Below are positions 33,286 through 43,111 of a DNA stretch of 64,000 nt, piece by piece. The stretch is from Agaribacillus sp965228415. Its GTDB lineage: Bacteria; Bacteroidota; Bacteroidia; Cytophagales; Cyclobacteriaceae. The position numbers and the translations under genes were made by a program. Where the stretch lies: positions 7,998,001 through 8,062,000 of the forward strand of contig OZ245814.1 of NCBI GenBank assembly GCA_965228415.1, in the 5' to 3' direction. Under the pieces are notes generated by a model. The model made no database searches. It was not told the DNA's origin and was given only the letters and a program-made list of their open reading frames with translations. Each line of letters begins with the position of its first letter. Positions within the stretch are counted from its first letter, which is position 1.

Positions 33286-35901
33286 CTAAAATTTAAATTG
33301 ATAGCTAAGAGAAGGAATAATGGGAAACAGGCTAAGCTGCACGAATTCCCTTTTATTTTCAAAGTCAGGATTGAATTCCACGAAAGTCGGGTTTAGGCGG
33401 GCGTAGGTGTTGTAAAGTCCGAAAACCCATTTGCGCTGGCCCCATCTTTTTTGTTTTGAAAAACTGACGCTAATATCCAACCGGTGATAGTCTTTGATCC
33501 TGGTGGCATTTCGGCCAGGGAAATCTTTGATCAGCGTAGTACGGTTCAGGTTCCCGGTAACGTGCCCTACCGACCGTTGATAGGTAGCTGTAGGCAGTGT
33601 TACCGGAAAGCCTGTGCCGTAGACCCAGACCAGGCCCAAATCGATGTGAGGTTTTAATTGGTGTGTTAAAGTCAGGCTCACATCGTGTCTCCGGTCATAT
33701 CTGTAATAAAATTCCTTGCCGAAATTCAGGTTTTCAAAATCCCTGGTATTCCTTGACCACGTATACCCCAACCAGCCGGTGGTTTTTCCCAGCTTCTTTT
33801 GTAACAGGAATTCAAGGCCGTAGCTAATGCCGTCCCCAATTTCGATCTTGTCCTCCCACGCATCGTCAATGTCCAGGAATCCCGCGCCATCCTTGTATTC
33901 TATCAGGTCAGTCATCCATTTGTAATAACCCTCTATGGTTATTTCAAACTTCCTGGCCACCTCTGCAGCAATGCCGGCCGCTATCTGGTCGGACTGCTGG
34001 GGTTTCACCCTATCGGTAACAGGGATCCATAGATCCGTGTTTAGGCCCACACCAGAGTTTACCAGCAGGTGGATATACTGTGCCATTTTTGCATAAGAGG
34101 TCTTTATGGAAAGAAAATCATTAATTTGGAAATTAGCAGAAAACCTGGGTTGGACAGAACTATAAAATGTATTTTCCGTGGAAGAGCCGGAAACGTGTAT
34201 CCCGGCATTCAGACCAAATTTGTCTGAAACCCTGATCTCGTCCTCGGCATAGACATAGAATTCCTGAGTAGCCATTTTTGAGGAACCAAAAGTCGTATCC
34301 GTAGCCAGGTGCGACTGAAACCTTGATGCGCCGGGCTTAAACAGGTGGTGAACAGCGGCGCCACCAAATCTGATGTGGTGATTACCGGAAGGCAAATAAT
34401 CAAAATCCAGTTTTAGCGCCCAGTCTCTGACATTGGAAGTGTAGTCATTTTTTCTGAAAATATTGTTTGTTTCTCCAGATGACACTATTTTGGTATCTAC
34501 GGAGGTGGAAAGATTAAATTCATACCTGCTGTAAGTGGCCGTCACATTTCCAAATAATTTTGGATTGTAGACATGATTCCACCTTAAGGCTGTCGTCACA
34601 TTTCCCCAGCTCATGTCCGATTCTTCTTCGGTTGTTTCTCTTAGGCCCTGAAAACCAAATGTCTGGTCTATTTCCTCAAAAAACTTATCCCGCCCCAGAT
34701 AAGTACTCAGAAATATTCGATCGCGGTTGGAAAAAATATGGTTGATCTTCCCGTTAAAATCTTCGAAGTGGTAAGATGTAATACGCTCACTATTGGAAAG
34801 CTTGGCCAACGGCACGATGAACAGGTCCATAAAAGTTCTCCTGCCGGAAAGCATATAAGAAGTTTTTCCTTTTTTAATGGGCCCCTCAATGGTAAATTTT
34901 GTGGCGACATTTCCAATCGCCCCCTCACCGTGAAATTCATTGAGATTTCCCTCCTTCATTTTGATGTCAATAACCGACGATAACCTGCCGCCATACCGCG
35001 CGGGAAAACCTCCTTTAATAACGTCAACCTGGTGGATAGCGTCCGCATTGAAAACGGAGAAGAAACCAAACAGGTGGCTGGCATTGTAGACAGGCACGCC
35101 GTCTAACAGTATCAGATTCTGATCCGGTCCCCCACCTCGGACATAAATGCCCGACGTACCCTCGGCGCCGGATTGTATTCCCGGCAAGAGTTGAATGGTT
35201 TTTAGAATATCAGCTTCCCCCATTAGCATCGGCACAGCCTTAATTTCCTCGCTTTTCAAGGTAAGGCTGCTCATTTGGCTTTTTTCAACAATTGGGACCT
35301 GGTCGCTGATGACAACTTCATCCAATAAATCGGATTGTGGGCTTAGTACTACATTGATAGTAGTATCCTTATCGCTATATAAAACTTTTTCATGCAACTG
35401 ATACCCAATAAAGGAGTAAGAGATCTTTTGCGGGTAGCTGTCGGTGGTGAGGCTATAAAAGCCATAGGAGTTCGTAGTGATCCCGTTGGACCTGTCGGTG
35501 TCTACCACATGGGCGCCGATGAGGCTCTCACCGGATTCCTGGTCCGTCAGGTACCCGCTTATGGTTATCTTTTTTTTTTGACCCTTATTTTCCCTGGAAA
35601 GTATAATTAAATTGTTTCTCCGGGTCCATACAACGCCGATGGGCTTGAAGGCCAGGTCGAGAAACTCTGATAATGTATAGACGTCTTTATCAAGTGTGAT
35701 TTTCCGATCGCCGGGAAAAAGACTTTCCAAATAGGAGAACGCTACGTTTGTTTGCTCGGATACCTGTTTGAGGGCTTCTGAAAGCGTTATTTCGTGGTTT
35801 TTGAATCGTATCGCCGGCTCCGATATCTGGGCGACGGTGGTGTCAGCCAGAAAAAATATGGCTACTACGCTTAATCGTAGCAAAAATTTAATCACACCCA
35901 T
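33286..35901 (-). CDS. TonB-dependent receptor with STN and carboxypeptidase-like domains (DUF4249-linked type)
   Basis: This 871-residue receptor has a signal of about 24 residues (cleaved near TTVAQ). An STN domain covers about 32-105 (ITLSEALKQVSEQTNVAFSY). A CarboxypepD_reg-like domain covers about 112-190 (ISGYLTDQESGESLIGAHVV). The plug follows, with GIQSGAEGTSGIYVRGGGPD, LILLDGVPVYNASHLFGF and FPARYGGRLSSVIDIKMKEG. The barrel ends in SLSYQFKF. It is shorter than SusC receptors and lacks a SusD partner. Its start overlaps the end of the FecR gene by 14 bases, so the two are translated together. Confidence 0.96.
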   Translation of the reverse strand: MGVIKFLLRLSVVAIFFLADTTVAQISEPAIRFKNHEITLSEALKQVSEQTNVAFSYLESLFPGDRKITLDKDVYTLSEFLDLAFKPIGVVWTRRNNLIILSRENKGQKKKITISGYLTDQESGESLIGAHVVDTDRSNGITTNSYGFYSLTTDSYPQKISYSFIGYQLHEKVLYSDKDTTINVVLSPQSDLLDEVVISDQVPIVEKSQMSSLTLKSEEIKAVPMLMGEADILKTIQLLPGIQSGAEGTSGIYVRGGGPDQNLILLDGVPVYNASHLFGFFSVFNADAIHQVDVIKGGFPARYGGRLSSVIDIKMKEGNLNEFHGEGAIGNVATKFTIEGPIKKGKTSYMLSGRRTFMDLFIVPLAKLSNSERITSYHFEDFNGKINHIFSNRDRIFLSTYLGRDKFFEEIDQTFGFQGLRETTEEESDMSWGNVTTALRWNHVYNPKLFGNVTATYSRYEFNLSTSVDTKIVSSGETNNIFRKNDYTSNVRDWALKLDFDYLPSGNHHIRFGGAAVHHLFKPGASRFQSHLATDTTFGSSKMATQEFYVYAEDEIRVSDKFGLNAGIHVSGSSTENTFYSSVQPRFSANFQINDFLSIKTSYAKMAQYIHLLVNSGVGLNTDLWIPVTDRVKPQQSDQIAAGIAAEVARKFEITIEGYYKWMTDLIEYKDGAGFLDIDDAWEDKIEIGDGISYGLEFLLQKKLGKTTGWLGYTWSRNTRDFENLNFGKEFYYRYDRRHDVSLTLTHQLKPHIDLGLVWVYGTGFPVTLPTATYQRSVGHVTGNLNRTTLIKDFPGRNATRIKDYHRLDISVSFSKQKRWGQRKWVFGLYNTYARLNPTFVEFNPDFENKREFVQLSLFPIIPSLSYQFKF

Positions 35902-36841
35902 TTCCTGATATTTTAATAAGGTCCTTATTTATTTCGTATTCAAACCCCATAGTAAGGGACAGTACCTCCAATACATCTTCGAGATCCTCAAAATGAATGG
36001 TAGAGGTAACTACACACTTGTTTAAGTCAGCATTGGCTATTTCAATGGTTATATCGAAGGTCTTTTCCAGAATCATTTTAATCTGGCCAAAGGTGGTTGA
36101 TTTAAATTCCAGATTTCCGCTGTGCCATGCCAACTCATTGAAATCCTCCTGTGGTATCTTGTAAAGACGTTGCTCAACCTTGTCATAAACACCCATTTCT
36201 CCTGGCTGAATTATTTCCTGGTGGTCTTCATGACTAAAAAGCACCTTCCCGGTAACGACGGTGACTTCAATGGTGTGGTGTTCCTCCCGGGAAAATACAT
36301 TAAAAGAGGTTCCCAATACACTGATGGCAGTGCGTCCGGTACGGATGATAAAAGGTAGCGCTGGATCTTCTTGAACCTCAAAAAATGCTTCGCCCTTTAA
36401 TTTGATTTCGCGGGACTCGTCGCCGAAGAATTCAGGGTATTTCAATGCGCTGGAATGGTTAAGAAAAACGGTTGACCCGTCCGCCAGTGAAATTTCCGAT
36501 TTTTGGCTTTTGGAAGTAACTACCCTTTGATTCGACGGCCAGATGAGGTAGGCTATCAACAACAGGCCGAGAGAGGCGGCCATTGAGATCACCCATTTTT
36601 TTCGCAGGATCGCGGAGGGTGTTGTTTTATTGATCTCCGCATGAATTGCCTGCCATGCCACCTGTTTTTCTTCCTGTGACAGGTGAACATCGCTTTTTAT
36701 TATTTGTGCCGGCCACCATTGCATAATTTCCCGGAATATGTTTTTGTCAGCTTCATTTTTATTGATCGCCTCCTCGAGCTCAGCCGTCTCAGTGGGCGGT
36801 AACTCATTATTTAAATGTCTGGCCAATATTTCCCAATTCAT
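35888..36841 (-). CDS. FecR-family anti-sigma factor
   Basis: The predicted protein has 317 residues. The frame reaches 36889, but ATG 36841 (MNWEILARHLNNELPPTETA) fits the family start. One membrane helix lies at about 83-101 (WVISMAASLGLLLIAYLIW). The FecR domain contains LNHSSALKYPEFFGDESREI, GEAFFEVQEDPALPF and ISVLGTSFNVFS. A DUF4974 segment (about 250-317) contains STTFGQIKMILEKTFDITIE. It controls the upstream sigma factor and reads the state of the overlapping receptor gene product. Confidence 0.95.
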   Translation of the reverse strand: MNWEILARHLNNELPPTETAELEEAINKNEADKNIFREIMQWWPAQIIKSDVHLSQEEKQVAWQAIHAEINKTTPSAILRKKWVISMAASLGLLLIAYLIWPSNQRVVTSKSQKSEISLADGSTVFLNHSSALKYPEFFGDESREIKLKGEAFFEVQEDPALPFIIRTGRTAISVLGTSFNVFSREEHHTIEVTVVTGKVLFSHEDHQEIIQPGEMGVYDKVEQRLYKIPQEDFNELAWHSGNLEFKSTTFGQIKMILEKTFDITIEIANADLNKCVVTSTIHFEDLEDVLEVLSLTMGFEYEINKDLIKISGNGCD

Positions 36842-36922
36842 ATCATTGCCTTTTTTGTGAGGTACACTGGTAGTTTTGCTTACCCCCAATTTTTAGGATT
36901 TTTTTTGCAATCGTGTTATGGC

Positions 36923-37456
36923 TCATGGCAAGGAGTAATTGGCCATGTACACTCTTAGCTTTTTTAAAGCTATGCCCATTTGTCGCTCGACAGTTTTGAC
37001 CGAAATGCCTAGTTCATCCGCCACCTCTGCGTAGGTGAGACCCTCTACTTTAGTGAGCAGAAAGACATGCTTACATTTTTTTGGTAGTGACGCAATTCCC
37101 GACTGCAAATACGATTGGATAATCTTCTGTCTCTCTTCTCTGTGCCCCGGTTCGGGATCATAGGCTGTTTCCCGGGGTGCCTGATCTATGCTAACCCATT
37201 TTCGGTTATCTCTCAGGTAGTTCACAGACCTGTTTCTGACAGATACAAATAAATAAGACTCGAAAGTGTCAGGGACAATATGTTTTCGGTTTTTCCATAA
37301 GCTGACATAAAATTGTTGTACTACATCTTTGGCTGCCTCTTTATCGCCGATATATGAAAATGCGTACTGGACCAACGGCTCTAGATATTGGTCAAAAACA
37401 GTCTTTAGCGCCGATTGATCCCCTTTTTTTAGCTTTAATAAGACTTCCTTTTCCAA
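36923..37456 (-). CDS. ECF RNA polymerase sigma-70 factor
   Basis: This 177-residue protein starts MEKEVLLKLKKGDQSALKTV. Region 2 reads YIGDKEAAKDVVQQFYVSLW and SYLFVSVRNRSVNYLRDN. Region 4 reads LPKKCKHVFLLTKVEGLTYA and EVADELGISVKTVERQMGIA. It heads the fecR, TonB receptor and DUF4249 operon, with 81 bases before the FecR start. It should direct polymerase to its own operon promoter when the ligand is present. Confidence 0.95.
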   Translation of the reverse strand: MEKEVLLKLKKGDQSALKTVFDQYLEPLVQYAFSYIGDKEAAKDVVQQFYVSLWKNRKHIVPDTFESYLFVSVRNRSVNYLRDNRKWVSIDQAPRETAYDPEPGHREERQKIIQSYLQSGIASLPKKCKHVFLLTKVEGLTYAEVADELGISVKTVERQMGIALKKLRVYMANYSLP

Positions 37457-37875
37457 GTGTATTATTTTACATTAACGACTCTATGTACACATCAAATTTT
37501 ACACACCCTCAATTTACAAGACGATTTTTATTTCAGAATCGAAATATTTTATGGGATGGGCAATTCCGCGCTGTTAATTTTTGAATGGCCATCTGCCGGA
37601 GTGCTGCGACCGGAAGTGGTAACAGGGTTTTGGTACATTTTTTATACCGGATATACCTTTTCCTGGAAATGCTAAATGAACCGGTACTTAGATCGTGGGG
37701 TGAAATTTGCGGGCAAAATGGGCTTTATGGCCCATATAGTGTATTTAGGTGAAATGCTTAAAAGCCAAATTAGGTTTTTACCCTATTGAATCTAGGAGTG
37801 TTAATTACATACATTTGTAGACATTCAATGATAAGCAACTTATCAACTATTCAACAATCAGCTACCAAATGTGTA
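37457..37875. other. Divergent regulatory region
   Basis: This region lies between the sigma gene (minus) and the glycosyltransferase gene (plus) and holds no believable gene. A small perfect hairpin, ATGGGC/GCCCAT with a six-base loop, lies at 37718-37735 in the glucan-gene leader. Promoters for both directions are expected here, but I could not fix a consensus. Confidence 0.4.
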
Positions 37876-39183
37876 ATGAAACCTAAAGATCGGAATCAAA
37901 CCAAAATAAAAGTGCTTATGTTAGGCTGGGAGTTTCCGCCGATCTTAAATGGAGGCCTGGGAGTGGCTTGCCACGGCTTATGCGACAAGTTACAGGACCT
38001 CGCCGATATTACATTGATTATTCCGAAATCAAAATCTGCTTTTATGATGAAAAACATGGAGTTGGTCGGACTTGATCAATGTCAGTTGAAATTTAAGCGA
38101 TTTACGGAAGAACCTAAAGCCACAAAGCACTACCATGTCGATAGCATAAAAACCCATTTATCTCCTTATAAAGACATGGACCATTCCTTTTTTTCCACCG
38201 ACTGGTCTGTAAGAGAAACCCGTATCAGGGAAGAAGAGTCTGTAGTGGATGCCAGTGTTGACCTCGAACTTTACGGGAACGATATGATGAAAAGTGTAGA
38301 CCACTTTGCCCATTCTGCCAGCCTTCTTGCGGAAGATAAAACCTTTGACCTTATCCATGCGCATGACTGGATGACATTTCCGGCGGGTCTGGCCATCAAG
38401 TCCAGGACGGGCAAGCCGTTAGCGTTGCATGTTCATTCGTTGGAAACCGACCGAAATCCAAACGGGCTGGGTACCGAAACCTATAAAATAGAAAAAGAGG
38501 CGCTGGAAAATGCAGATGCCATCTTCGCGGTGAGCGGTTGGACCAAGTTCAATATTGTAAAACACTATCACATCAGCGAGGAAAAGATATTTACCGTCCA
38601 CAATGGCATTAATGATAATACACCAATCCGACTGGAACGTTTGAAAAATTTCAAAACAGCCTTGTTTCTGGGCAGACTGACGTTTCAAAAAGGACCTGAA
38701 ATATTTATAAAAATTGCAAAAAAAGTTATCAGCGCAGTACCCGATATTCATTTTGTGATAGCCGGTACCGGTGATAAATTTACGGCGCTTATTGACCAGG
38801 CTATTTCCTATAATATCAGTAACAGAATCCACTTTACCGGTTTTTTAAGCAGAGAAAGTGTAAAAAGACTTTTGTCAGTCACCGACGTTTATGTTATGCC
38901 CTCCATTTCCGAACCTTTTGGATTGTCAGCCTTGGAAGCAGCGCAGCAGGATGTGCCTTGCATTGTTTCCAGACAATCTGGGGTCGGGGAGGTGCTCAAC
39001 CATGCGCTGACCGCAGATCATTGGGATATCGAAAAAATTGCCGGTTATATCATTGCCATAGTAAACAATAAGGCTTTGAAAAAGACATTAATAGCCAACG
39101 CCAAAAAGGATCTGGAGATGGTAAATTGGCAAGCTGCCGCTTCAAAGACACATCGCATTTATCAACAATTAATCAATCACTAA
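37876..39183 (+). CDS. Glycosyltransferase (GT4/GT5-like, glycogen-synthase type)
   Basis: The predicted protein has 435 residues. In-frame starts also exist at 37786 and 37828, but ATG 37876 (MKPKDRNQTKIKVLMLGWEF) puts the first beta strand close to the N-terminus. A two-Rossmann GT-B fold is indicated by GWEFPPILNGGLGVACHGL (nucleotide-sugar loop), DLIHAHDWMTFPAGLAIKSR, TALFLGRLTFQKGPEIFIKI and SEPFGLSALEAAQQDVPCIV, where Glu and GL mark the donor site. Its immediate neighbour is a GH57 enzyme (4-base gap). This pairing suggests synthesis or remodelling of an internal alpha-glucan. Sucrose-synthase-like or other GT4 activities cannot be excluded. Confidence 0.9.
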   Translation: MKPKDRNQTKIKVLMLGWEFPPILNGGLGVACHGLCDKLQDLADITLIIPKSKSAFMMKNMELVGLDQCQLKFKRFTEEPKATKHYHVDSIKTHLSPYKDMDHSFFSTDWSVRETRIREEESVVDASVDLELYGNDMMKSVDHFAHSASLLAEDKTFDLIHAHDWMTFPAGLAIKSRTGKPLALHVHSLETDRNPNGLGTETYKIEKEALENADAIFAVSGWTKFNIVKHYHISEEKIFTVHNGINDNTPIRLERLKNFKTALFLGRLTFQKGPEIFIKIAKKVISAVPDIHFVIAGTGDKFTALIDQAISYNISNRIHFTGFLSRESVKRLLSVTDVYVMPSISEPFGLSALEAAQQDVPCIVSRQSGVGEVLNHALTADHWDIEKIAGYIIAIVNNKALKKTLIANAKKDLEMVNWQAAASKTHRIYQQLINH

Positions 39184-39186
39184 AAT

Positions 39187-40431
39187 ATGATATCCATTTG
39201 CTTGTATTTTCAAGTTCACCAACCTTTTAGAATTAAGCCAATTTCATTTTTTGATATTGGGGAGGTCGAATCTTATGATGATGACCATCAGAATCTGAGA
39301 ATACTCAATGAAATTGCCGACCGGTGTTATTTGCCTGCCAATGAGCTGTTACAATCATTGATAGAAGAATCAGGTGAGCAGATAAAGCTGAATTTTTCTA
39401 TTTCCGGAATGGCTATAGAACAGTTTGAGCTATATCGTCCCGATGTATTGTCTTCTTTTCAGCGACTGGCAAAAACAGGCCAGGTAGAGTTTTTGGCGGA
39501 AACTTATTATCACTCTTTGGCTTCCGTTTATTCACTGCGGGAATTTGCAGACCAGGTGGATAAACACCGCTCCAAAATAAAATCGGTTTTTGGTCAAACA
39601 CCGCAGGTATTCAGAAACACAGAACTTATTTATGATAACACAATTGCTCAGATAGCCGAAGATTTAGGCTTTAAGGCTATACTGTGTGAAGGTGTGGATC
39701 ATTTCCTGGGAGGTAAAAGCCCCAATCATATGTATAAACCCACTGTTGATTCCAATATCAACTGTTTTCTGAGAAATTATTCGCTTTCCGACGACATTGC
39801 TTTCAGGTTTTCAGACACCAGCTGGAGTGAGTACCCGCTAACGGTTCCAAAGTTTTCCAGATGGTTGGAAAATCCTGAAAATCAAAGTGATGTGATCAAC
39901 TTGTGCATGGATTATGAAACATTCGGGGAGCATCAGGCTAAAACATCCGGCATATTCGAATTTCTGGGGAATTTGTTGCGGTCTGTTGCCCACAGCAAAA
40001 ATATGATATTAGCGACCTTCTCAGAGGTGATCAGGGAACAAAATGCGATCGATGTATATGATGTGCCGTCAGCCAGCTCCTGGGCAGATACAGAGCGGGA
40101 TATTTCTGCCTGGTGTGGTAATGAAATGCAGCAAGATGCCTTAAAACGGTTATATGATCTTGAACAAAAAGTAAGATCGCTGGATAACGAGGAATTAAAC
40201 CATAGCTGGTCAAAGCTACAAACCTCTGATCACTTCTATTATATGAGTACCAAGAATTGGCCTGATAATGAAATTCATCAGTATTTCAGCCCGTTTGAAA
40301 GTCCTTATGAGGCATATATATATTTTACCAATGTTCTGAAAGATTTGGAATTATACCTGGACTATCACCTGGAGGTTAAACAAATGACTTCTGCTGGAGA
40401 AAACGGTAAGATTTTAGCACTTAAAAACTAA
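39187..40431 (+). CDS. Glycoside hydrolase family 57 (alpha-amylase or glucanotransferase type)
   Basis: This 414-residue protein has no signal peptide, so it is cytoplasmic. The GH57 conserved regions are visible: HQPFRI near the N-terminus, the nucleophile Glu146 in FRNTELIYDN, and the acid Asp242 in MDYETFGEHQ. It lies directly after the glycosyltransferase and would cleave or transfer alpha-1,4-glucan chains made or extended by it. The length and motifs fit the smaller amylase-type GH57 group better than branching enzymes, which are usually above 500 residues. Activity is inferred from family knowledge. Confidence 0.93.
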   Translation: MISICLYFQVHQPFRIKPISFFDIGEVESYDDDHQNLRILNEIADRCYLPANELLQSLIEESGEQIKLNFSISGMAIEQFELYRPDVLSSFQRLAKTGQVEFLAETYYHSLASVYSLREFADQVDKHRSKIKSVFGQTPQVFRNTELIYDNTIAQIAEDLGFKAILCEGVDHFLGGKSPNHMYKPTVDSNINCFLRNYSLSDDIAFRFSDTSWSEYPLTVPKFSRWLENPENQSDVINLCMDYETFGEHQAKTSGIFEFLGNLLRSVAHSKNMILATFSEVIREQNAIDVYDVPSASSWADTERDISAWCGNEMQQDALKRLYDLEQKVRSLDNEELNHSWSKLQTSDHFYYMSTKNWPDNEIHQYFSPFESPYEAYIYFTNVLKDLELYLDYHLEVKQMTSAGENGKILALKN

Positions 40432-40720
40432 TTGGGTCCCTTTCCTTAAGTGCTGTGTTGTAATTACAAACGATTTACATTGGTTCAACAGCAGATAATA
40501 TCTGTCACCTCCTTTGTCCACTTTCATCTGTTTATTGGAAGTAAAAAGTGAGGCGTGTCGCTGTCCTCGAGTGAGTCGGCGCGGGTATTGTCTACCGTGG
40601 ATACATATAAAATTTAGTTTTGGTTGTAGCGACAGTTACTTGGGAATAACCCAGTTAGCTGACATGGTTGAGAGGTTTTTGAGTGCTTTTTGATCGTTTG
40701 CTTCGGAATAATTTCAGAAG

Positions 40721-41422
40721 CTAGGCGTCGAAGAGTGCATCAAAAATCATCTCTTCCATATGTCCAAATCGCTTGATGTAGTCCTCCTGGCTTTTATTGA
40801 TTACAAGGTGTGCTTCGTCCTTTCCATATACCCCGGCAATATGGCATTTTACCGCTTCCTCCCCGGGTACATTTTTATAGGTAAGAAAATAGTGTTTTAA
40901 CCGATTTACAATGGATTGCGGACATGTCAGGAGATCATCATATTGCCCGTACATGAGGTCATCTTTTAAAACGGCAATGATTTTGTCATCTGCTTCATCC
41001 TGGTCAATCATGCGCAGGCCTCCTATTGGAATGGCTTTCAGCAAAAGGTCTCCTCTCGGGATATCCTTTTCGGTAAGTACGCAGATGTCCAATGGATCGC
41101 CATCTCCCTTCAGGTTGGCGATGCCTGCTTTCTGACCCGCATATGATGCCACCATTTCTCCGCAATAGGTACGGGGGATAAACCCGTATAAAGCAGGGCA
41201 GACGTTGGAGAACTTTTGAGGCCGATCAATCTTCAGGTATCCCGATACTTTATCAATTTCGTATTTTACTGTATCACTGCTGACTATCTCAATAAATACA
41301 TTGATTTCTGCCGGCGCGTCCATCCCGATATCAATACCATGCCATGGATGTGATTTATACCGTAAACTGATTAGGTTCAGAATATTGTTTTTTAATTTAT
41401 TGTTGTCTGATGTTGGTTTCAT
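40721..41422 (-). CDS. ppa: Inorganic pyrophosphatase (family I)
   Basis: This 233-residue cytoplasmic enzyme hydrolyses PPi to phosphate. Signatures are EINVFIEIVSSDTVKYEIDK, RPQKFSNVCPALYGFIPRTY and the metal-binding GDGDPLDICVL, followed by RGDLLLKAIPIGGLRMIDQD. It is somewhat longer than the bacterial average (about 175) and carries an N-terminal extension of about 30 residues, as in many Bacteroidota enzymes. It is the last gene on the minus strand of this cluster and faces GH57. By removing PPi it would pull nucleotide-sugar synthesis, which suits the neighbouring glucan genes, but it may simply be a housekeeping copy. Confidence 0.95.
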   Translation of the reverse strand: MKPTSDNNKLKNNILNLISLRYKSHPWHGIDIGMDAPAEINVFIEIVSSDTVKYEIDKVSGYLKIDRPQKFSNVCPALYGFIPRTYCGEMVASYAGQKAGIANLKGDGDPLDICVLTEKDIPRGDLLLKAIPIGGLRMIDQDEADDKIIAVLKDDLMYGQYDDLLTCPQSIVNRLKHYFLTYKNVPGEEAVKCHIAGVYGKDEAHLVINKSQEDYIKRFGHMEEMIFDALFDA

Positions 41423-41544
41423 AAGCTTAAGATTTAATCATAATTGTGGGCGTTTTCTTGTTAAGGAATTTAAAGGAGGTCAGCAACCCCGACCTCTCTA
41501 GGCTCAATAAGCTAAAGCCTTACATAGATCAAAAACCCTTTTTT

Positions 41545-43110
41545 TTACTTCAGTTTTTTAATAAATACCAGCGTTCGGTCATCGGAAAAACTATTTACCT
41601 GATGCTGTGTTTTGAAAAGCTTGTCGTAGGATATTGCTGAAACTTCTTCGTGGTGTTGCATGTGTTCCAGGGTCATGCCAACGCCATTAAAGCCTATCAT
41701 GTCATCACTATGTTGGCCCTTTGATTCGGTGTAACCGTCAGTGCAAATAATCAGCCCGTCCTGTTTACCAAGTTTAAGTTTTACACTGGGATATTGTGTG
41801 TCTTCAACAAGTCCCAGTAGTGTACCTTTAATCTTTACCTCGCTGACTTTTTTTGAGGCATGGTTCCAGCGTATCGGATCCAGGCCGCCTGCCGATGCCA
41901 TTTCAATCTCGCCGCTTTCTCCGTCGATAAACAATAACGAGAAGGTAGAGAAGGCCTCTGTGAGTTGCAGGTCTTTGTAAACCACCTTATTCAACAAGGT
42001 TAAAATATCGCCTGGCTGGGCGATGATTTTGTCATTGCCATTGTTATTGAGGATGAAGTGGATAACACTTCTCAAATAAGCAAGGTAACCAGCCACGAAG
42101 AACCAGGCACCCCACTCTTTACCCATTACGTCGCCAATGGCAACCAGCTTTTGGTTTTCTCCAAGATGAAATACCTCATAATAGTCGCCGCCCGGTATGT
42201 TTTGATAAGACTGATGAAAACATGATAATGAAAAATGATTTAACTGTTTGTTGTATTCTTTGTTCTGACCGATGGGGGAGTTTTGGGCGGCAATATTAAT
42301 GGCATTCAAATATTTGTGTTTTATAGCGGTTTCTCTTTCCAGTTGTGCATTAATTTCATGTACCAGGCTATTGTCAAAAAGGTCCTTAAACAAAAGCCTG
42401 GTTGCACCGCTTTCAAAATATGCCTCTATCTTTTCTGAAGTAGTGGTTTTGCTGACAAGTACAAAAAGCGGAATCTGCTTCGATTCGGCGATACTCTTAA
42501 TTTTGTTCATCAACCTGAAAGGCCAGCCGGCGTATTCATCAATTAGCAATAACCAGGTGTCTTTTTCCTCCAAAGTGGTGAAAAGCTTTTGTTCGTCAGT
42601 TACATGGATTACCTCAGATTTAATTTTTTCCGCCGGTAGCTGATAGCTTTTTTTCATGGAAGTGCAAAACACGACATGGCCTTTTTCCACACCGAGATTT
42701 TTAGCTTGTGTGATGGTAAGCTGTTGCCGCTGTAGTTGCACTCTTTTGAGATTGGCATTTACCTTGGCAATTAAAAGTTGCGGGTCAAAAGGTTTTTTCA
42801 AATAGTCATCGGCTCCGTCGGAGAGCCCTTTTACCCAATCCTGCTTATTGTTGTTGCCGCTTAGAAAAATAAACGGTGTTAGCTTGTATTCAGGCAACTG
42901 TCTGAACCGCTTCACAAAATCGTGACCATTCATCAAGGGCATGTTGATGTCGGAAATGACAAGATCAAAAATCATCTTCCGGGCGCATTTCAAAGCCTCC
43001 CGGCCGTTGGTTACGGCAGTGACATCCATATGCTGTCTGGATATGACATGTTTTATGGCCTTAAGCATCAATTCATCATCTTCTACCACTAATATTTTTG
43101 ATTCCTTCAT
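41545..43110 (-). CDS. Response regulator with PP2C (SpoIIE/RsbU-like) phosphatase output
   Basis: The protein has 521 residues. Residues 1-125 form a receiver with phospho-acceptor Asp54 (DLVISDINMPLMNG), Ser84 and Lys106. Residues of about 143-260 look like a second, degenerate receiver (LLLIDEY with Asp191, Ser220, Lys242) whose first strand lacks the acidic pair. Residues of about 290-521 are a PP2C domain: GGDYYEVF (Asp309, Glu312 where Asp is usual), GDVMGKE (Asp327), CTDGYTE (Asp458) and SDDRTLVF. It should dephosphorylate the STAS protein encoded two genes upstream. Its ATG comes one base after the stop of the ATPase gene. Confidence 0.93.
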   Translation of the reverse strand: MKESKILVVEDDELMLKAIKHVISRQHMDVTAVTNGREALKCARKMIFDLVISDINMPLMNGHDFVKRFRQLPEYKLTPFIFLSGNNNKQDWVKGLSDGADDYLKKPFDPQLLIAKVNANLKRVQLQRQQLTITQAKNLGVEKGHVVFCTSMKKSYQLPAEKIKSEVIHVTDEQKLFTTLEEKDTWLLLIDEYAGWPFRLMNKIKSIAESKQIPLFVLVSKTTTSEKIEAYFESGATRLLFKDLFDNSLVHEINAQLERETAIKHKYLNAINIAAQNSPIGQNKEYNKQLNHFSLSCFHQSYQNIPGGDYYEVFHLGENQKLVAIGDVMGKEWGAWFFVAGYLAYLRSVIHFILNNNGNDKIIAQPGDILTLLNKVVYKDLQLTEAFSTFSLLFIDGESGEIEMASAGGLDPIRWNHASKKVSEVKIKGTLLGLVEDTQYPSVKLKLGKQDGLIICTDGYTESKGQHSDDMIGFNGVGMTLEHMQHHEEVSAISYDKLFKTQHQVNSFSDDRTLVFIKKLK

Positions 43111-43111
43111 A

